Shown here piece after piece: positions 1 through 7,410 of a stretch of 64,000 bases of DNA; the stretch's first letter is position 1; the number at the start of each line of letters is the position of its first letter. Under the pieces are notes generated by a model. The model saw only the letters and a program-made list of their open reading frames with translations. It was not told the origin of the DNA and made no database searches. This DNA is from Demequina sp. NBRC 110054. GTDB lineage: Bacteria > Actinomycetota > Actinomycetes > Actinomycetales > Demequinaceae. Location: assembly GCF_002090115.1 (NCBI RefSeq), contig NZ_BBRK01000004.1:1302001-1366000 (forward strand), read 5' to 3'. A program made the position numbers and the translations under genes.

Positions 1-714
1 CGCGCCGATCAGCTGCGCGCCGATGAACGGCAGTACCGACGCGGGCGCGATGCCGGCGAAGGTGTCGGAGATCATGCGGCCGATCGTCACCGCGGGGTTC
101 GCGAAGGACGTCGACGACGTGAACCAGTAGGCCGCGCCGATGTAGGCGCCCACGGTCGGGGCGACGATCGCGGCGCGGCCGGTGCGCACGAGCGCGAGGA
201 TCGTCAGCACGAGGCCCGCGGTCGCGACGACCTCGGCGAGTAGGTGTGGGCCTGTCGCGCGGTCGGTCGTGGACCAGGTGGTGGGCACGTCGAACATCGC
301 GTTGGCCAGGGCGGCGCCCGCGAGGCCGCCGACGATCTGCGAGCCGATGTACGCGGCCGCGTCGGTCCACGAGTCCATCCCGCCGACGAACCGCTCGACC
401 AGTGTGACGGCGGGGTTGAAGTGCGAGCCCGAGACCTGCTGGAACAGCAGGATCAGCACGGTGAGGCCGAAGAACGTGGCGATCGAGTTCTGGAGCAGCT
501 GGAGGCCGACGTCGTCCGAGAGCTGCTGCGCCATGATGCCCGAGCCGACCACGACGGTGACGAGCAGGGCGGTGCCGAGGAACTCGGCGAAGGCGCGGCG
601 CCACAGCGCGGGGGCGGCCGGGGCCTCCGCGACGATGCGGGTGTCGGGGGCCGCGGGGTCGGGCACGTGGCCCTGGTGGCCTTCGGCGGGCGCGGTGTTC
701 TCGGCGGTGCTCAC
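1..714 (-). CDS. Aquaporin-family channel (partial, 3' end beyond window)
   Basis: A membrane channel of the MIP/aquaporin family; the gene runs off the left edge after 238 codons. Two NPA boxes are visible, in the settings SGSHFNPAVT and SSTSFANPAVT, one in each half of the channel repeat. About 45 Ala/Pro/Glu-rich residues precede the first membrane helix (FAEFLGTALLVTVVVGSGI). The wording after the second NPA (ISDTFAGIAPASVLPF) resembles aquaporins found in actinobacterial arsenic operons, some of them fused to arsenate reductase. That link is inference, because no ars gene is in view. The GTG at 714 was chosen because it lies 8 nt after a -10 box, so the transcript is probably leaderless. 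Confidence 0.88.
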   Translation of the reverse strand, partial: MSTAENTAPAEGHQGHVPDPAAPDTRIVAEAPAAPALWRRAFAEFLGTALLVTVVVGSGIMAQQLSDDVGLQLLQNSIATFFGLTVLILLFQQVSGSHFNPAVTLVERFVGGMDSWTDAAAYIGSQIVGGLAGAALANAMFDVPTTWSTTDRATGPHLLAEVVATAGLVLTILALVRTGRAAIVAPTVGAYIGAAYWFTSSTSFANPAVTIGRMISDTFAGIAPASVLPFIGAQLIGA

Positions 715-722
715 AACGCCCC

Positions 723-751
723 ATCTTGGTCCACCGAGATATCTCAGTCAA
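723..751 (-). promoter_or_regulatory. Aquaporin promoter with palindromic operator in the spacer
   Basis: On the minus strand TTGACT (746-751) and CAAGAT (723-728) are separated by exactly 17 nt. The spacer holds the perfect 10-bp palindrome GAGATATCTC (736-745). The GTG start follows the -10 by 8 nt. A repressor bound in the spacer would block RNA polymerase; an ArsR/SmtB-type repressor would fit the aquaporin type but is not shown. Confidence 0.6.
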
Positions 752-919
752 CCTTGAGGCATATTGCTTCGCGGGTGGTGCGAGTGGGGTGCATGCCGCT
801 CGCGGCGCTCGAGTGGTGCCTGGGGTGGACAGTCTCTGACACCGCGTGGTGCGCGGGCGCGGCGTGTCGCGCGCGCCGCGCCGTGCGCGCGGGAATGTCT
901 GTGTCAGGAAGTGTCCGCG

Positions 920-1762
920 TCAGCCCGCGAGGTAGTCGCGCGCCCAGGCCGCGGTCGACGTCGGCCCGCCGAACGCGAACAGATGGATCCGCACGTCGCC
1001 GTGGCGCTCGGGCTCGAGCCGTTCCCCCAGCGAGTCGACGAACGCGTCGGGCCCCGCCGTGACCAGCAGGTTCCCTAGCGACAGCCCGTACTTGCGCGCG
1101 ACGCCTGCGCCCGTCGTCACACCGCACCGCTTGGCGAACGCGAGCAGGCGCTTGACCGAGGTCGGCCCCGGCACACCGATCCTCAGCGGTGAGTCGACGC
1201 CCAGGTCGCGCACGCGCTCGACCCAGCCCAGGACCGCGTCGACATCGAACGAGAACTGGGTGATCACCGTCGTCTCGAGGCCCTGGGCCTCGAGCAGCGC
1301 GACCTTGGCGGTCAGCGCCCGCGCGAGCGTCGCATCGTCGATGTCCGGGTGGCCCTCCGGGTAGCCCGAGACGCCGACCTCGCGCACCCCGTGCTCGCCG
1401 AGGAGGTCGGTGCGCAGCACGGACAGCGCGGAGTCGTACGGACCGACCGGCTTGCGCGGGTCGCCGCCGACCACGACCACGTGCGAGGACGTGCCCTGGT
1501 CCTGGATCGCGCCGAGCTCGCTGCGCAGCTCCTGCTCGGAGGCGACGCGGCGCGCGGCGAGGTGAAGCACGGGGGTGAGCCCGTCGCGGTGCGCGCTCGC
1601 GGCGAGGGCAAGGCGCGCGGTCGGGTCCTCGGTGCCGAGAGCTGTGATGTTGACCCGCGTGCCCGCGGGCAGGTTCGCGGCGGCCTCGGTGAGGCTCGCG
1701 CCGTCGCGCGCGGTCACCTCTATCGAGAAGTCGTCGAGCAGCGCGGCGCGGTTCACAGTCAC
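920..1762 (-). CDS. Methylenetetrahydrofolate reductase (MetF)-like protein
   Basis: A 280-residue protein of the MTHFR TIM-barrel type. It keeps the opening FSIEVTARDG, a GGDPRKP loop typical of the flavin/folate site, and the SGYPEGHP loop that follows it in MetF proteins. The middle shows ETTVITQFSFDVDAVL, matching the conserved QFFFD region. It is slightly shorter than typical MetF (about 290-310) and diverged, like the MetF-like proteins linked to one-carbon demethylation; the exact folate substrate is inferred. GTG at 1762 has no clear Shine-Dalgarno, and a TCATAT box lies just upstream, so initiation may be near-leaderless. A PyrD-family gene lies 72 bp upstream on the same strand, but a hairpin separates them. 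Confidence 0.75.
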   Translation of the reverse strand: MTVNRAALLDDFSIEVTARDGASLTEAAANLPAGTRVNITALGTEDPTARLALAASAHRDGLTPVLHLAARRVASEQELRSELGAIQDQGTSSHVVVVGGDPRKPVGPYDSALSVLRTDLLGEHGVREVGVSGYPEGHPDIDDATLARALTAKVALLEAQGLETTVITQFSFDVDAVLGWVERVRDLGVDSPLRIGVPGPTSVKRLLAFAKRCGVTTGAGVARKYGLSLGNLLVTAGPDAFVDSLGERLEPERHGDVRIHLFAFGGPTSTAAWARDYLAG

Positions 1763-1775
1763 GGGGATATGAAAT

Positions 1776-1814
1776 CACCCCGAGCCGCGGACGTGGACCG
1801 CGCGGCCCGGGGTG
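1776..1814 (-). terminator. Hairpin terminator after the PyrD-family gene
   Basis: The arms CACCCCGaGCCGCG and CGCGcGGCcCGGGGTG face each other across a short loop, 20 bp past the stop of the PyrD-family gene on the minus strand. There is no long T run. It separates that gene from the MetF-like gene. Confidence 0.5.
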
Positions 1815-1834
1815 AAGCTGAGGTGTCGACCGCG

Positions 1835-2974
1835 TCAGTCCGTCGCGACCGCGACGTCGGCGCGGGAGCCGACGGCGTCCTGAACCTTCTCGAAGCCGTC
1901 CGCCTGAGCGAGCTCGACGAGCTCCTTCGCGATCGTGCCGACGACCGCGGGGCCCTTGAACATGAGGCCGGACACGAGCTCGACGAGCGTCGCGCCCGCG
2001 CAGATCTTGTCGTAGGCGTGCTGGCCGGAGAAGACGCCGCCGAGGCCGGCGAGCGTGAGCTTGTCGCCCGCGTGCAGGTAGGTACGGCGCACGAAGTCGG
2101 TGCTCATCTCGCGCACCGGCTTGCCCGAGAGGTTGCCCTTGATCGCGGGGTCCATCGTGACCGCGTCGCGGTCCTTGCGCAGGTTGGTGAGCGTGAGGCC
2201 CTGGACGTCGTGGTCGAGCGCGACGTCGACGAGCTCGCGGAACTGCTCCCACGACTTGTCGGACGGCATCTTGAGCACGATCGGCTGGCTCGGCGCGACC
2301 TTGTCGACCTCGGTGAGCAGGGTGTCGAGGTTCTCGGGCGAGGTGAACGCCTCGCCGACCATCGTGTTGGGGCACGAGACGTTGAGCTCGATCAGCTCGC
2401 TCAGGCCGTTGAGGGCCTTGACCGACTTCACGTAGTCCTCGACGCCCTCGTAGACGTCGCCCGTGTGGGTGTCGTTGGTGCGGGCGATCGACATCTTGAA
2501 CGGCAGCGCCGTGTAGTGCGGGTTGCCCTGGTCCTTGAGCTCGCGCAGGCGGTCCGCGACCTTCTCGACGCCGCCGTTGGCGAGGCCGACGTGGATGACG
2601 AGGGACTCCTGGTCGACGAGGCGGTGGAACCACGGGCGCGGGTTGCCGGGGCACACGCGCGAGGTGACGGAGCCGAACGTGAGGAAGCCGAAGCCGGTCA
2701 TCTGCAGGATGCCGGGGATCGCGACGTTCTTGTCGAGGCCGGCGCCGAGCCCGAGCGGGTTGCGCAGCGTGAGGCCGTAGGCCTGCGTGACGAGGGCGGG
2801 GTCGTCGTGCTTGAACAGCGCCTCGGCGGCGGCCATCGCGGGGGTGATCCGCTGCGCCCACGAGCCGTGGGTGATCATGTCGTCGTGCACCTTGTCCGGT
2901 GCCATGCTGAAGATCACGGGCTTGACGCCCTTGGTGTAGACGGTTGTCATCGCGCTGCGTGCGAAGGTACCCAT
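1835..2974 (-). CDS. Dihydroorotate dehydrogenase (PyrD) family protein with Cys signature
   Basis: A 379-residue FMN-dependent TIM-barrel protein of the dihydroorotate dehydrogenase family. It shows the FMN-site motif NPLGLGAGLDKN, TFGSVTSR, the substrate-loop motif ELNVSCPNT and the late glycine motif AGLGGVFSG. The N-terminal stretch (KPVIFSMAPDKVHDD) resembles the short helical arm of membrane-associated class 2 enzymes. The loop nevertheless carries Cys (NVSCPNT), where class 2 enzymes normally have Ser and class 1 enzymes have Cys. It may be a pyrimidine enzyme or a paralog acting on another dihydropyrimidine. ATG at 2974 follows an AAGGG; ATG at 2950 is an alternative. The frame continues upstream but without family similarity. 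Confidence 0.75.
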   Translation of the reverse strand: MGTFARSAMTTVYTKGVKPVIFSMAPDKVHDDMITHGSWAQRITPAMAAAEALFKHDDPALVTQAYGLTLRNPLGLGAGLDKNVAIPGILQMTGFGFLTFGSVTSRVCPGNPRPWFHRLVDQESLVIHVGLANGGVEKVADRLRELKDQGNPHYTALPFKMSIARTNDTHTGDVYEGVEDYVKSVKALNGLSELIELNVSCPNTMVGEAFTSPENLDTLLTEVDKVAPSQPIVLKMPSDKSWEQFRELVDVALDHDVQGLTLTNLRKDRDAVTMDPAIKGNLSGKPVREMSTDFVRRTYLHAGDKLTLAGLGGVFSGQHAYDKICAGATLVELVSGLMFKGPAVVGTIAKELVELAQADGFEKVQDAVGSRADVAVATD

Positions 2975-3290
2975 GTCGCCCTTGTCCTTGAATGTGCGGC
3001 GCGACTCCGACGATGCGGGAGCGGGCCCGCATGACGCCGTCGCGTCGCTCGTCGGTGAGGTTGACCAGAGGGTATGCCTGTCCCGGGACGCAGAGCCGGG
3101 ACCTCGTGCCCTGGGGTTCGGGGCCTCGACCACTCTCGTGCGGCGAGTGCATCATCCCTGGTGTTTTGGGTGTTGTGTCATCTTCGCGGCATCGTCCCTG
3201 GTGAGGGAGCGGGCGACGTGTGGCCCTGCTGGAGGCGCGGGCGATACACGGGCGTGGTCGGGGACGGGCTGGGCGCTGTCTCATCTGCCG

Positions 3291-3632
3291 TGTCTCCTGG
3301 AGGAACCTCATGCACCCTTTTCGCACGCGAGTGTCTCCTGGAGGAACCTCATGCACCCTTCCGCGTGTGAATGTCTCCTGTGGGCGCCTCACGCCCTCTT
3401 TTCGCACGTGAATGTCTCCTGTAGGCGCCTCAGGCCCGCTCCCCGCGAGCGACCCCGCGCGGGCGCCCTGCGCTCGAGCCGCCTCGACGCCGCGTGTGGC
3501 GGGTCCCAGGGTCGAGCGGATCAGGGTGCATGAGTTTCCTTCAGGGGACAAAAGTGGCTCGCGGGGGTGCATGAGTCTCCTACAGGAGACAGAGGCGGCT
3601 CGCAGGCGGGCGTGAGGTGCCTACAGGAGACG
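3291..3632. repeat. Seven-copy ~41-bp repeat cluster, four direct and three inverted
   Basis: The core TGTCTCCTGNAGG, then CTCATGCACCC, occurs in plus orientation at 3291, 3332, 3372 and 3413, with starts 40-41 bp apart. It occurs in minus orientation at 3524-3550, 3565-3591 and 3608-3632. Copies 3, 4 and 7 have diverged (CTCACGCCC or CTCAGGCCC). Each core contains a small palindrome, TCTCCTGTAGGAGA in its best form. The two sets face each other across about 85 bp. Confidence 0.85.
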
Positions 3633-3782
3633 GACCGCTCCGTCGCGAGCGACCCCAGACGGAACGACCCGCCCTCAGGCACGCCGAAGGCCGGCGGGGA
3701 GGAGAGGCCGCCGCCGGCCATCGGGGTGGTCGGCCGCGACCGGTGTCGAACCCCGGAAGGGCCGATCGCGACCAAGAGTGGA

Positions 3783-3816
3783 GATCGAGGCTCCTAAGAA
3801 GGGGCGAGCCTCGATC
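3783..3816 (-). terminator. pckG terminator hairpin
   Basis: A perfect 10-bp inverted repeat, GATCGAGGCT (3783-3792) and AGCCTCGATC (3807-3816), lies 6 bp past the pckG stop codon on the minus strand. Confidence 0.7.
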
Positions 3817-3821
3817 CGGTC

Positions 3822-5639
3822 TTAGGACTCGGAGTCGAGCGCGCGCTGCCGCAGGTGCAGCGCGCTCCTCAGCTCCGCGGGCACGCGGTCGCCGAAGCCG
3901 TCGAGGTACTCGGACATGTCCTCGGCCTCCTCGGCGAGACCCTCCGCGTCGAGCGCCATGAGGCGGCGCCACTGCTCATCCGAGACTCCTGCGTCGGCGT
4001 AGTCGATCTCCCCCTCGCCGGGCAGCCATCCGAACGGTGTCCGCTCCGCGGTCGCGGACCCGTCGAGCCGGCCGAGCGCCCACTTGAGCACCCGGATGTT
4101 CTCGCCGAAGCCCGGCCACAGGATGTTTCCTTCAGCGTCCCGGCGGAACCAGTTGACGTGGAACACCGCGGGCACGTCCCGGGCCTGGCCTCCCACGCGA
4201 AGCCAGTCGGCGAAGTGGTCGGCCATGTGGATCCCGCTGAACGGGAGCATCGCGAGCGGGTCTCGGCGCAGCTTGCCGACCGGGCCCTCGGCGGCCGCGG
4301 TCTGCTCGGACGCGAGCGAGGCGCCCATGAGGACTCCGTGCTTCCAGTCGTAGGCCTGGGCCACGAGCGGGATCTGCGTCTTGCGGCGTCCGCCGAAGAC
4401 GATCGCGTCGAGGACCACGCCGTCCGGGTCGTCCCAGTTGTCGGCGATCGTGGGGCAGTGCTGGGCGCCGACGGTGAAGCGCGCGTTCGGGTGTGCGGCC
4501 GGGGTGCCGGACTCGGGCGTCCAGTCGTTGCCCTGCCAGTCGATGAGGTGGGCGGGCGGCTCCTTTGTCATGCCCTCCCACCACACGTCGCCGTCGTCCG
4601 TGAGGGCGACGTTGGTGAAGACCGTGTCGGACACGAGGGTCTCCATCGCGACCGGGTTCGTGTCCGTCGACGTGCCGGGCGCGACGCCGAAGAAGCCGGC
4701 CTCGGGGTTGATGGCCCGCAGGCGGCCGTCGGAGTCGGGGCCGATCCAGGAGATGTCGTCGCCGAGCGTCTCGACCTTCCAGCCGTCGACCGCGGGACGC
4801 ATCATCGCGAAGTTCGTCTTGCCGCACGCGCTCGGGAAGCCCGCGGCGACGTGACGCGAACGGCCCTCGGGGTCGGTCACGCGCATGAGCAGCATGTGCG
4901 CAGCGAGCCAGCCCTCGTCGTGGCCGAGCGCGGTCGCGATGCGCAGCGCGAAGGCCTTCTTGGCGAGGATCGCGTTGCCGCCGTACGCGCTGCCGTAGGA
5001 CCAGATCTCGCGGGTCGAGGGGAACTGGACGATGTACTTGGTGTCGTTGCACGGCCAGGCGACGTCCTCCTGGCCCGGCTCGAGCGGGGCGCCGACGGTG
5101 TGGGCCGCGGGGACCCAGGGGGCGCCGGCGGCGATCTGCGCGAGCGGCGCGGCGCCCATGCGGGTCATCACACCGGTGCTGAGGACCACGTAGGGGGAGT
5201 CGGTGACCTGCACGCCGTAGCGCGTGAGGGCGCCGCCCACGGGGCCCATCGCGAACGGCATCACGTACATCGTGCGGCCCTTCATGGCCCCGTCGAACAG
5301 GCCGTGCAGCGTCTCCCTCATGGAAGCCGGGTCCGCCCAGTTGTTCGTGGGGCCCGCGCCGTCCTCCTCGTCCGTGCAGATGAAGGTGCGCGACTCGACG
5401 CGCGCCACATCGGACGGGTTCGAGCGTGCGAGGTACGAGTTGGGGCGCAGCTCGGGGTTCAGCCGCGTGAGCGTGCCCGCGTCGATCATGCGGTCGATCA
5501 GCCCCTGGCGCTCCTCGTCGGAGCCGTCGCACCAGACGATGCTGTTGGGCCTGGTCAGGGAGGCCATCTCCTCGACCCACTGAGCGAGCGCGGGCGGGAC
5601 GTGGGCCGGGGCGGTGCGGGTGACGCTCGTGGCGGTCAT
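3822..5639 (-). CDS. pckG: Phosphoenolpyruvate carboxykinase (GTP)
   Basis: Converts oxaloacetate and GTP to phosphoenolpyruvate, GDP and CO2 in the cytosol, the entry step of gluconeogenesis from acids. The 605-residue length fits the GTP-dependent family. Diagnostic motifs are the P-loop FPSACGKTNFAM, the metal/nucleotide region GDDISWIGPDSDG followed by NPEAGFFGVAPGTS, the PEP-site stretch ARSNPSDVARVESRTFIC, and NWFRRDAEGNILWPGFGEN near the C terminus. ATG at 5639 follows GAGGAG. The gene is divergent from a RamB-like regulator over 123 bp. RamB proteins control acetate and propionate metabolism in corynebacteria, so co-regulation is likely but inferred. Confidence 0.97.
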   Translation of the reverse strand: MTATSVTRTAPAHVPPALAQWVEEMASLTRPNSIVWCDGSDEERQGLIDRMIDAGTLTRLNPELRPNSYLARSNPSDVARVESRTFICTDEEDGAGPTNNWADPASMRETLHGLFDGAMKGRTMYVMPFAMGPVGGALTRYGVQVTDSPYVVLSTGVMTRMGAAPLAQIAAGAPWVPAAHTVGAPLEPGQEDVAWPCNDTKYIVQFPSTREIWSYGSAYGGNAILAKKAFALRIATALGHDEGWLAAHMLLMRVTDPEGRSRHVAAGFPSACGKTNFAMMRPAVDGWKVETLGDDISWIGPDSDGRLRAINPEAGFFGVAPGTSTDTNPVAMETLVSDTVFTNVALTDDGDVWWEGMTKEPPAHLIDWQGNDWTPESGTPAAHPNARFTVGAQHCPTIADNWDDPDGVVLDAIVFGGRRKTQIPLVAQAYDWKHGVLMGASLASEQTAAAEGPVGKLRRDPLAMLPFSGIHMADHFADWLRVGGQARDVPAVFHVNWFRRDAEGNILWPGFGENIRVLKWALGRLDGSATAERTPFGWLPGEGEIDYADAGVSDEQWRRLMALDAEGLAEEAEDMSEYLDGFGDRVPAELRSALHLRQRALDSES

Positions 5640-5661
5640 GGGGGACTCCTCATCGAGATCC

Positions 5662-5756
5662 GGGGAAAAATCGAAGGTGCGTTGCCAGCGTATGCACAAG
5701 GAGTTCTCCCATTCTGGGGAAAAGTCTGTGAAATTCGCCGGATCTTTCGATACTGT
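5662..5756. promoter_or_regulatory. Shared pckG/ramB divergent promoter region with repeated GGGGAAAA boxes
   Basis: Two near-identical boxes, GGGGAAAAATC (5662-5672) and GGGGAAAAGTC (5716-5726), lie 54 bp apart between the divergent genes. A TACTGT -10 (5751-5756) lies 6 nt before the GTG of the regulator, implying a leaderless regulator mRNA. The A-rich boxes are candidate RamB sites; known corynebacterial RamB sites are also A-rich, but identity is not shown. Confidence 0.5.
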
Positions 5757-5762
5757 GACGAA

Positions 5763-7211
5763 GTGGCAGATCTCAACTTTCTCGGCCGACGCATCCGCCA
5801 TGCGCGGACGCAGGCCGGGCTGACCCTCGCGCAGCTCGGCGCCGAGGTGGGGATCGCGCCCAGCCAGCTGTCGCTGATCGAGAACGGCCACCGCGAGCCG
5901 CGGCTCACCGCGCTCGACGCGATCGCAAGCCGGCTCGGCGTCTCCGTCGCGGAGCTCATCGAGCCCACGCCTCCCAGTCGGCGGGATGCGCTCGAAGTTG
6001 AGCTCGAGGCCGCGCAGAGCACCCAGACGTACCGCGAGCTCGGGCTGCCCGAGGTCCGGCCGCCGCGCACCGTCCCCGACGATGTGCTCACCGCACTCGT
6101 CGGCCTGCACCGCGAGATCGAGCGCCGCAACCGCCTCGCGATCGCGACGCCCGAGGAGGCGCGCCGCGCGAACACCCGCCAGCGCCTGCACATGCAGGAC
6201 CTCGACGACTACCTCCCCGAGATCGAGGAGCTCGCGGAGAAGGACGTGAGCGACGCGGGGCACACGACGGGCGCCCTCACGCACCGCACCGTGTCGGTCA
6301 TGGCCGAGCGGCTGGGCCTCGAGATCGTGCACGTCGACGACATCCCGCACTCGGCGCGCTGCGTCCTGGACCTCGAGCACGGCCGCATCTACACGCCGCT
6401 CGCGTCGATCCCGGGCGGCCACGGCCTGCGCTCGCTCGCGCTCCAGGCGATGGCGCACCTGCGGCTCGGCCACGAGGAGCCCGAGGACTACCGGGACTTC
6501 CTGCGCCAGCGGCAGGAGGCGAGCTACTACGCGGCGGCCTGCCTCATGCCGCGCACCGCGACCACGGCCTTCCTCACCCGCGCGCGCGACGAGCACGACA
6601 TCGCGATCGAGGACCTGCGCGACGCGTTCGGCGTCACGCACGAGGCTGCGGCGCTGCGGTTCAGCAATCTTGCGACCTCGCAGCTCGGGATCCCGCTGCA
6701 CGTGCTGCGCGTCGCGGGCGACGGCGCGATCGTCAAGGCGTACGAGAATGACGGGCTGCCGCTGCCGGTGGACGCGACGGGTGCGACCGAGGGCCAGATC
6801 GTGTGCCGGGAGTGGAGCGCGCGCCAGGCCTTCGCGCGCCGCTTCCGCACCACGGAGTACTACCAGTACACGGACACCCCCGGCGGCACGTTCTTCGAGG
6901 CGACGCAGACGGGCACGACGGGCGCGGACGAGTTCGCGATCACCGTCGGCGTGCCCTACAAGGAGTCGCGCTGGTTCCGCGGCCGCGAGTCGACGGTGCG
7001 GACGATCTCAAGGTGTCCCGATCTCTCCTGCTGCCGCAGGCCCGATGCGGCGGTCGCCGAGCGCTGGGTCGGCCACGCGTGGGTCTCGCCGCGCGTCCAC
7101 ACGCACACGTTCTCGCCGCTGCCGCAGGGCACGTACCCGGGCGTCGACGATGGCGAGCTCTACGCGTTCCTCGAGGCGCACGCGAGGGACAGATCGCGCC
7201 CGGAGCACTAG
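5763..7211 (+). CDS. ramB: RamB-type XRE/IrrE-domain transcriptional regulator of short-chain fatty acid metabolism
   Basis: A 482-residue DNA-binding regulator. Residues ~8-62 form an XRE helix-turn-helix (FLGRRIRHARTQAGLTLAQL, then VGIAPSQLSLIENG). The middle holds a degenerate IrrE/DUF955 metallopeptidase-like segment (LQAMAHLRLGHEEPEDYRDF). The C terminus has the DUF2083-type Cys cluster CPDLSCCRRPD. This order is that of RamB and the short-chain fatty acyl regulators, which control glyoxylate-cycle, acetate and propionate genes. GTG at 5763 follows a TACTGT -10 by 6 nt, so translation is probably leaderless. It is divergent from pckG, a plausible target. The symbol rests on domain order and context. 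Confidence 0.82.
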   Translation: MADLNFLGRRIRHARTQAGLTLAQLGAEVGIAPSQLSLIENGHREPRLTALDAIASRLGVSVAELIEPTPPSRRDALEVELEAAQSTQTYRELGLPEVRPPRTVPDDVLTALVGLHREIERRNRLAIATPEEARRANTRQRLHMQDLDDYLPEIEELAEKDVSDAGHTTGALTHRTVSVMAERLGLEIVHVDDIPHSARCVLDLEHGRIYTPLASIPGGHGLRSLALQAMAHLRLGHEEPEDYRDFLRQRQEASYYAAACLMPRTATTAFLTRARDEHDIAIEDLRDAFGVTHEAAALRFSNLATSQLGIPLHVLRVAGDGAIVKAYENDGLPLPVDATGATEGQIVCREWSARQAFARRFRTTEYYQYTDTPGGTFFEATQTGTTGADEFAITVGVPYKESRWFRGRESTVRTISRCPDLSCCRRPDAAVAERWVGHAWVSPRVHTHTFSPLPQGTYPGVDDGELYAFLEAHARDRSRPEH

Positions 7212-7256
7212 GTTCCTGCGGCTATGGAGGTCGCCTTCTGCGCACGCCCCCGCCCA

Positions 7257-7352
7257 TGCACTCCGCACGGATTCGCGGGCGACACGCAAGCGTGTCGCGG
7301 GGTGGAGCCGGCGTGTCGCCGGGGTGTCGGGCCGGAATCCGTGCGGAGTGCA
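7257..7352. repeat. Nested inverted repeat between convergent genes
   Basis: A perfect 18-bp inverted repeat, TGCACTCCGCACGGATTC (7257-7274) with its complement at 7335-7352, encloses a second perfect hairpin, GCGACACGC-aa-GCGTGTCGC (7279-7298). Further GTGTCG copies lie in the loop. It sits between the convergent ramB and DUF389 genes, so it could terminate both; the 18-bp arms are long for a plain terminator. Confidence 0.8.
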
Positions 7353-7358
7353 GGGAGA

Positions 7359-7409
7359 GGGACGATGCGGCAGTCGCCCGGGTGGGCGCCGGGGACGATG
7401 CCGCGGTCG
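7359..7409. repeat. Intergenic GGACGATGC element, two copies
   Basis: Two copies of the window-wide word GGACGATGC lie here (7360 and 7393). The first is extended (GACGATGCGGCAGTCGCC), and the same extended form recurs inverted at 44109-44132 and, with changes, at 46888-46910. The second reads GACGATGCCGCGGTCGCC. Confidence 0.75.
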
Positions 7410-7410
7410 C

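Larger units (their letters stand above)
2975..3821. other. 847-bp non-coding stretch with repeats and a terminator
   Basis: No credible gene was found in this stretch. It contains CATCATCCCTGGTG and CATCGTCCCTGGTG about 40 bp apart (near 3150 and 3190), seven copies of a ~27-41 bp repeat (3291-3632), a GC-rich tract, and the pckG terminator. Open frames crossing it are products of high GC. Confidence 0.6.

Noticed and set aside
744..3572. A 942-codon open frame on the minus strand across the MetF-like and PyrD-like genes and the repeat cluster
   Set aside because: It is a shadow frame caused by high GC; its translation is Arg/Pro/His-rich with no domain, while the frames of the two enzymes carry clear motifs.
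3291..3632. CRISPR array
   Set aside because: The repeats are in both orientations, the units are almost contiguous with no unique spacers, and no cas gene is near.
3700..3780. A tRNA-like GTTCGA segment before the pckG terminator (minus strand)
   Set aside because: The T-stem does not pair and no acceptor or anticodon arm can be drawn.
3855..5760. A plus-strand open frame antisense to pckG running into the ramB-like gene
   Set aside because: The part upstream of 5763 has no family similarity and is antisense to pckG; the helix-turn-helix starts right after the GTG at 5763.
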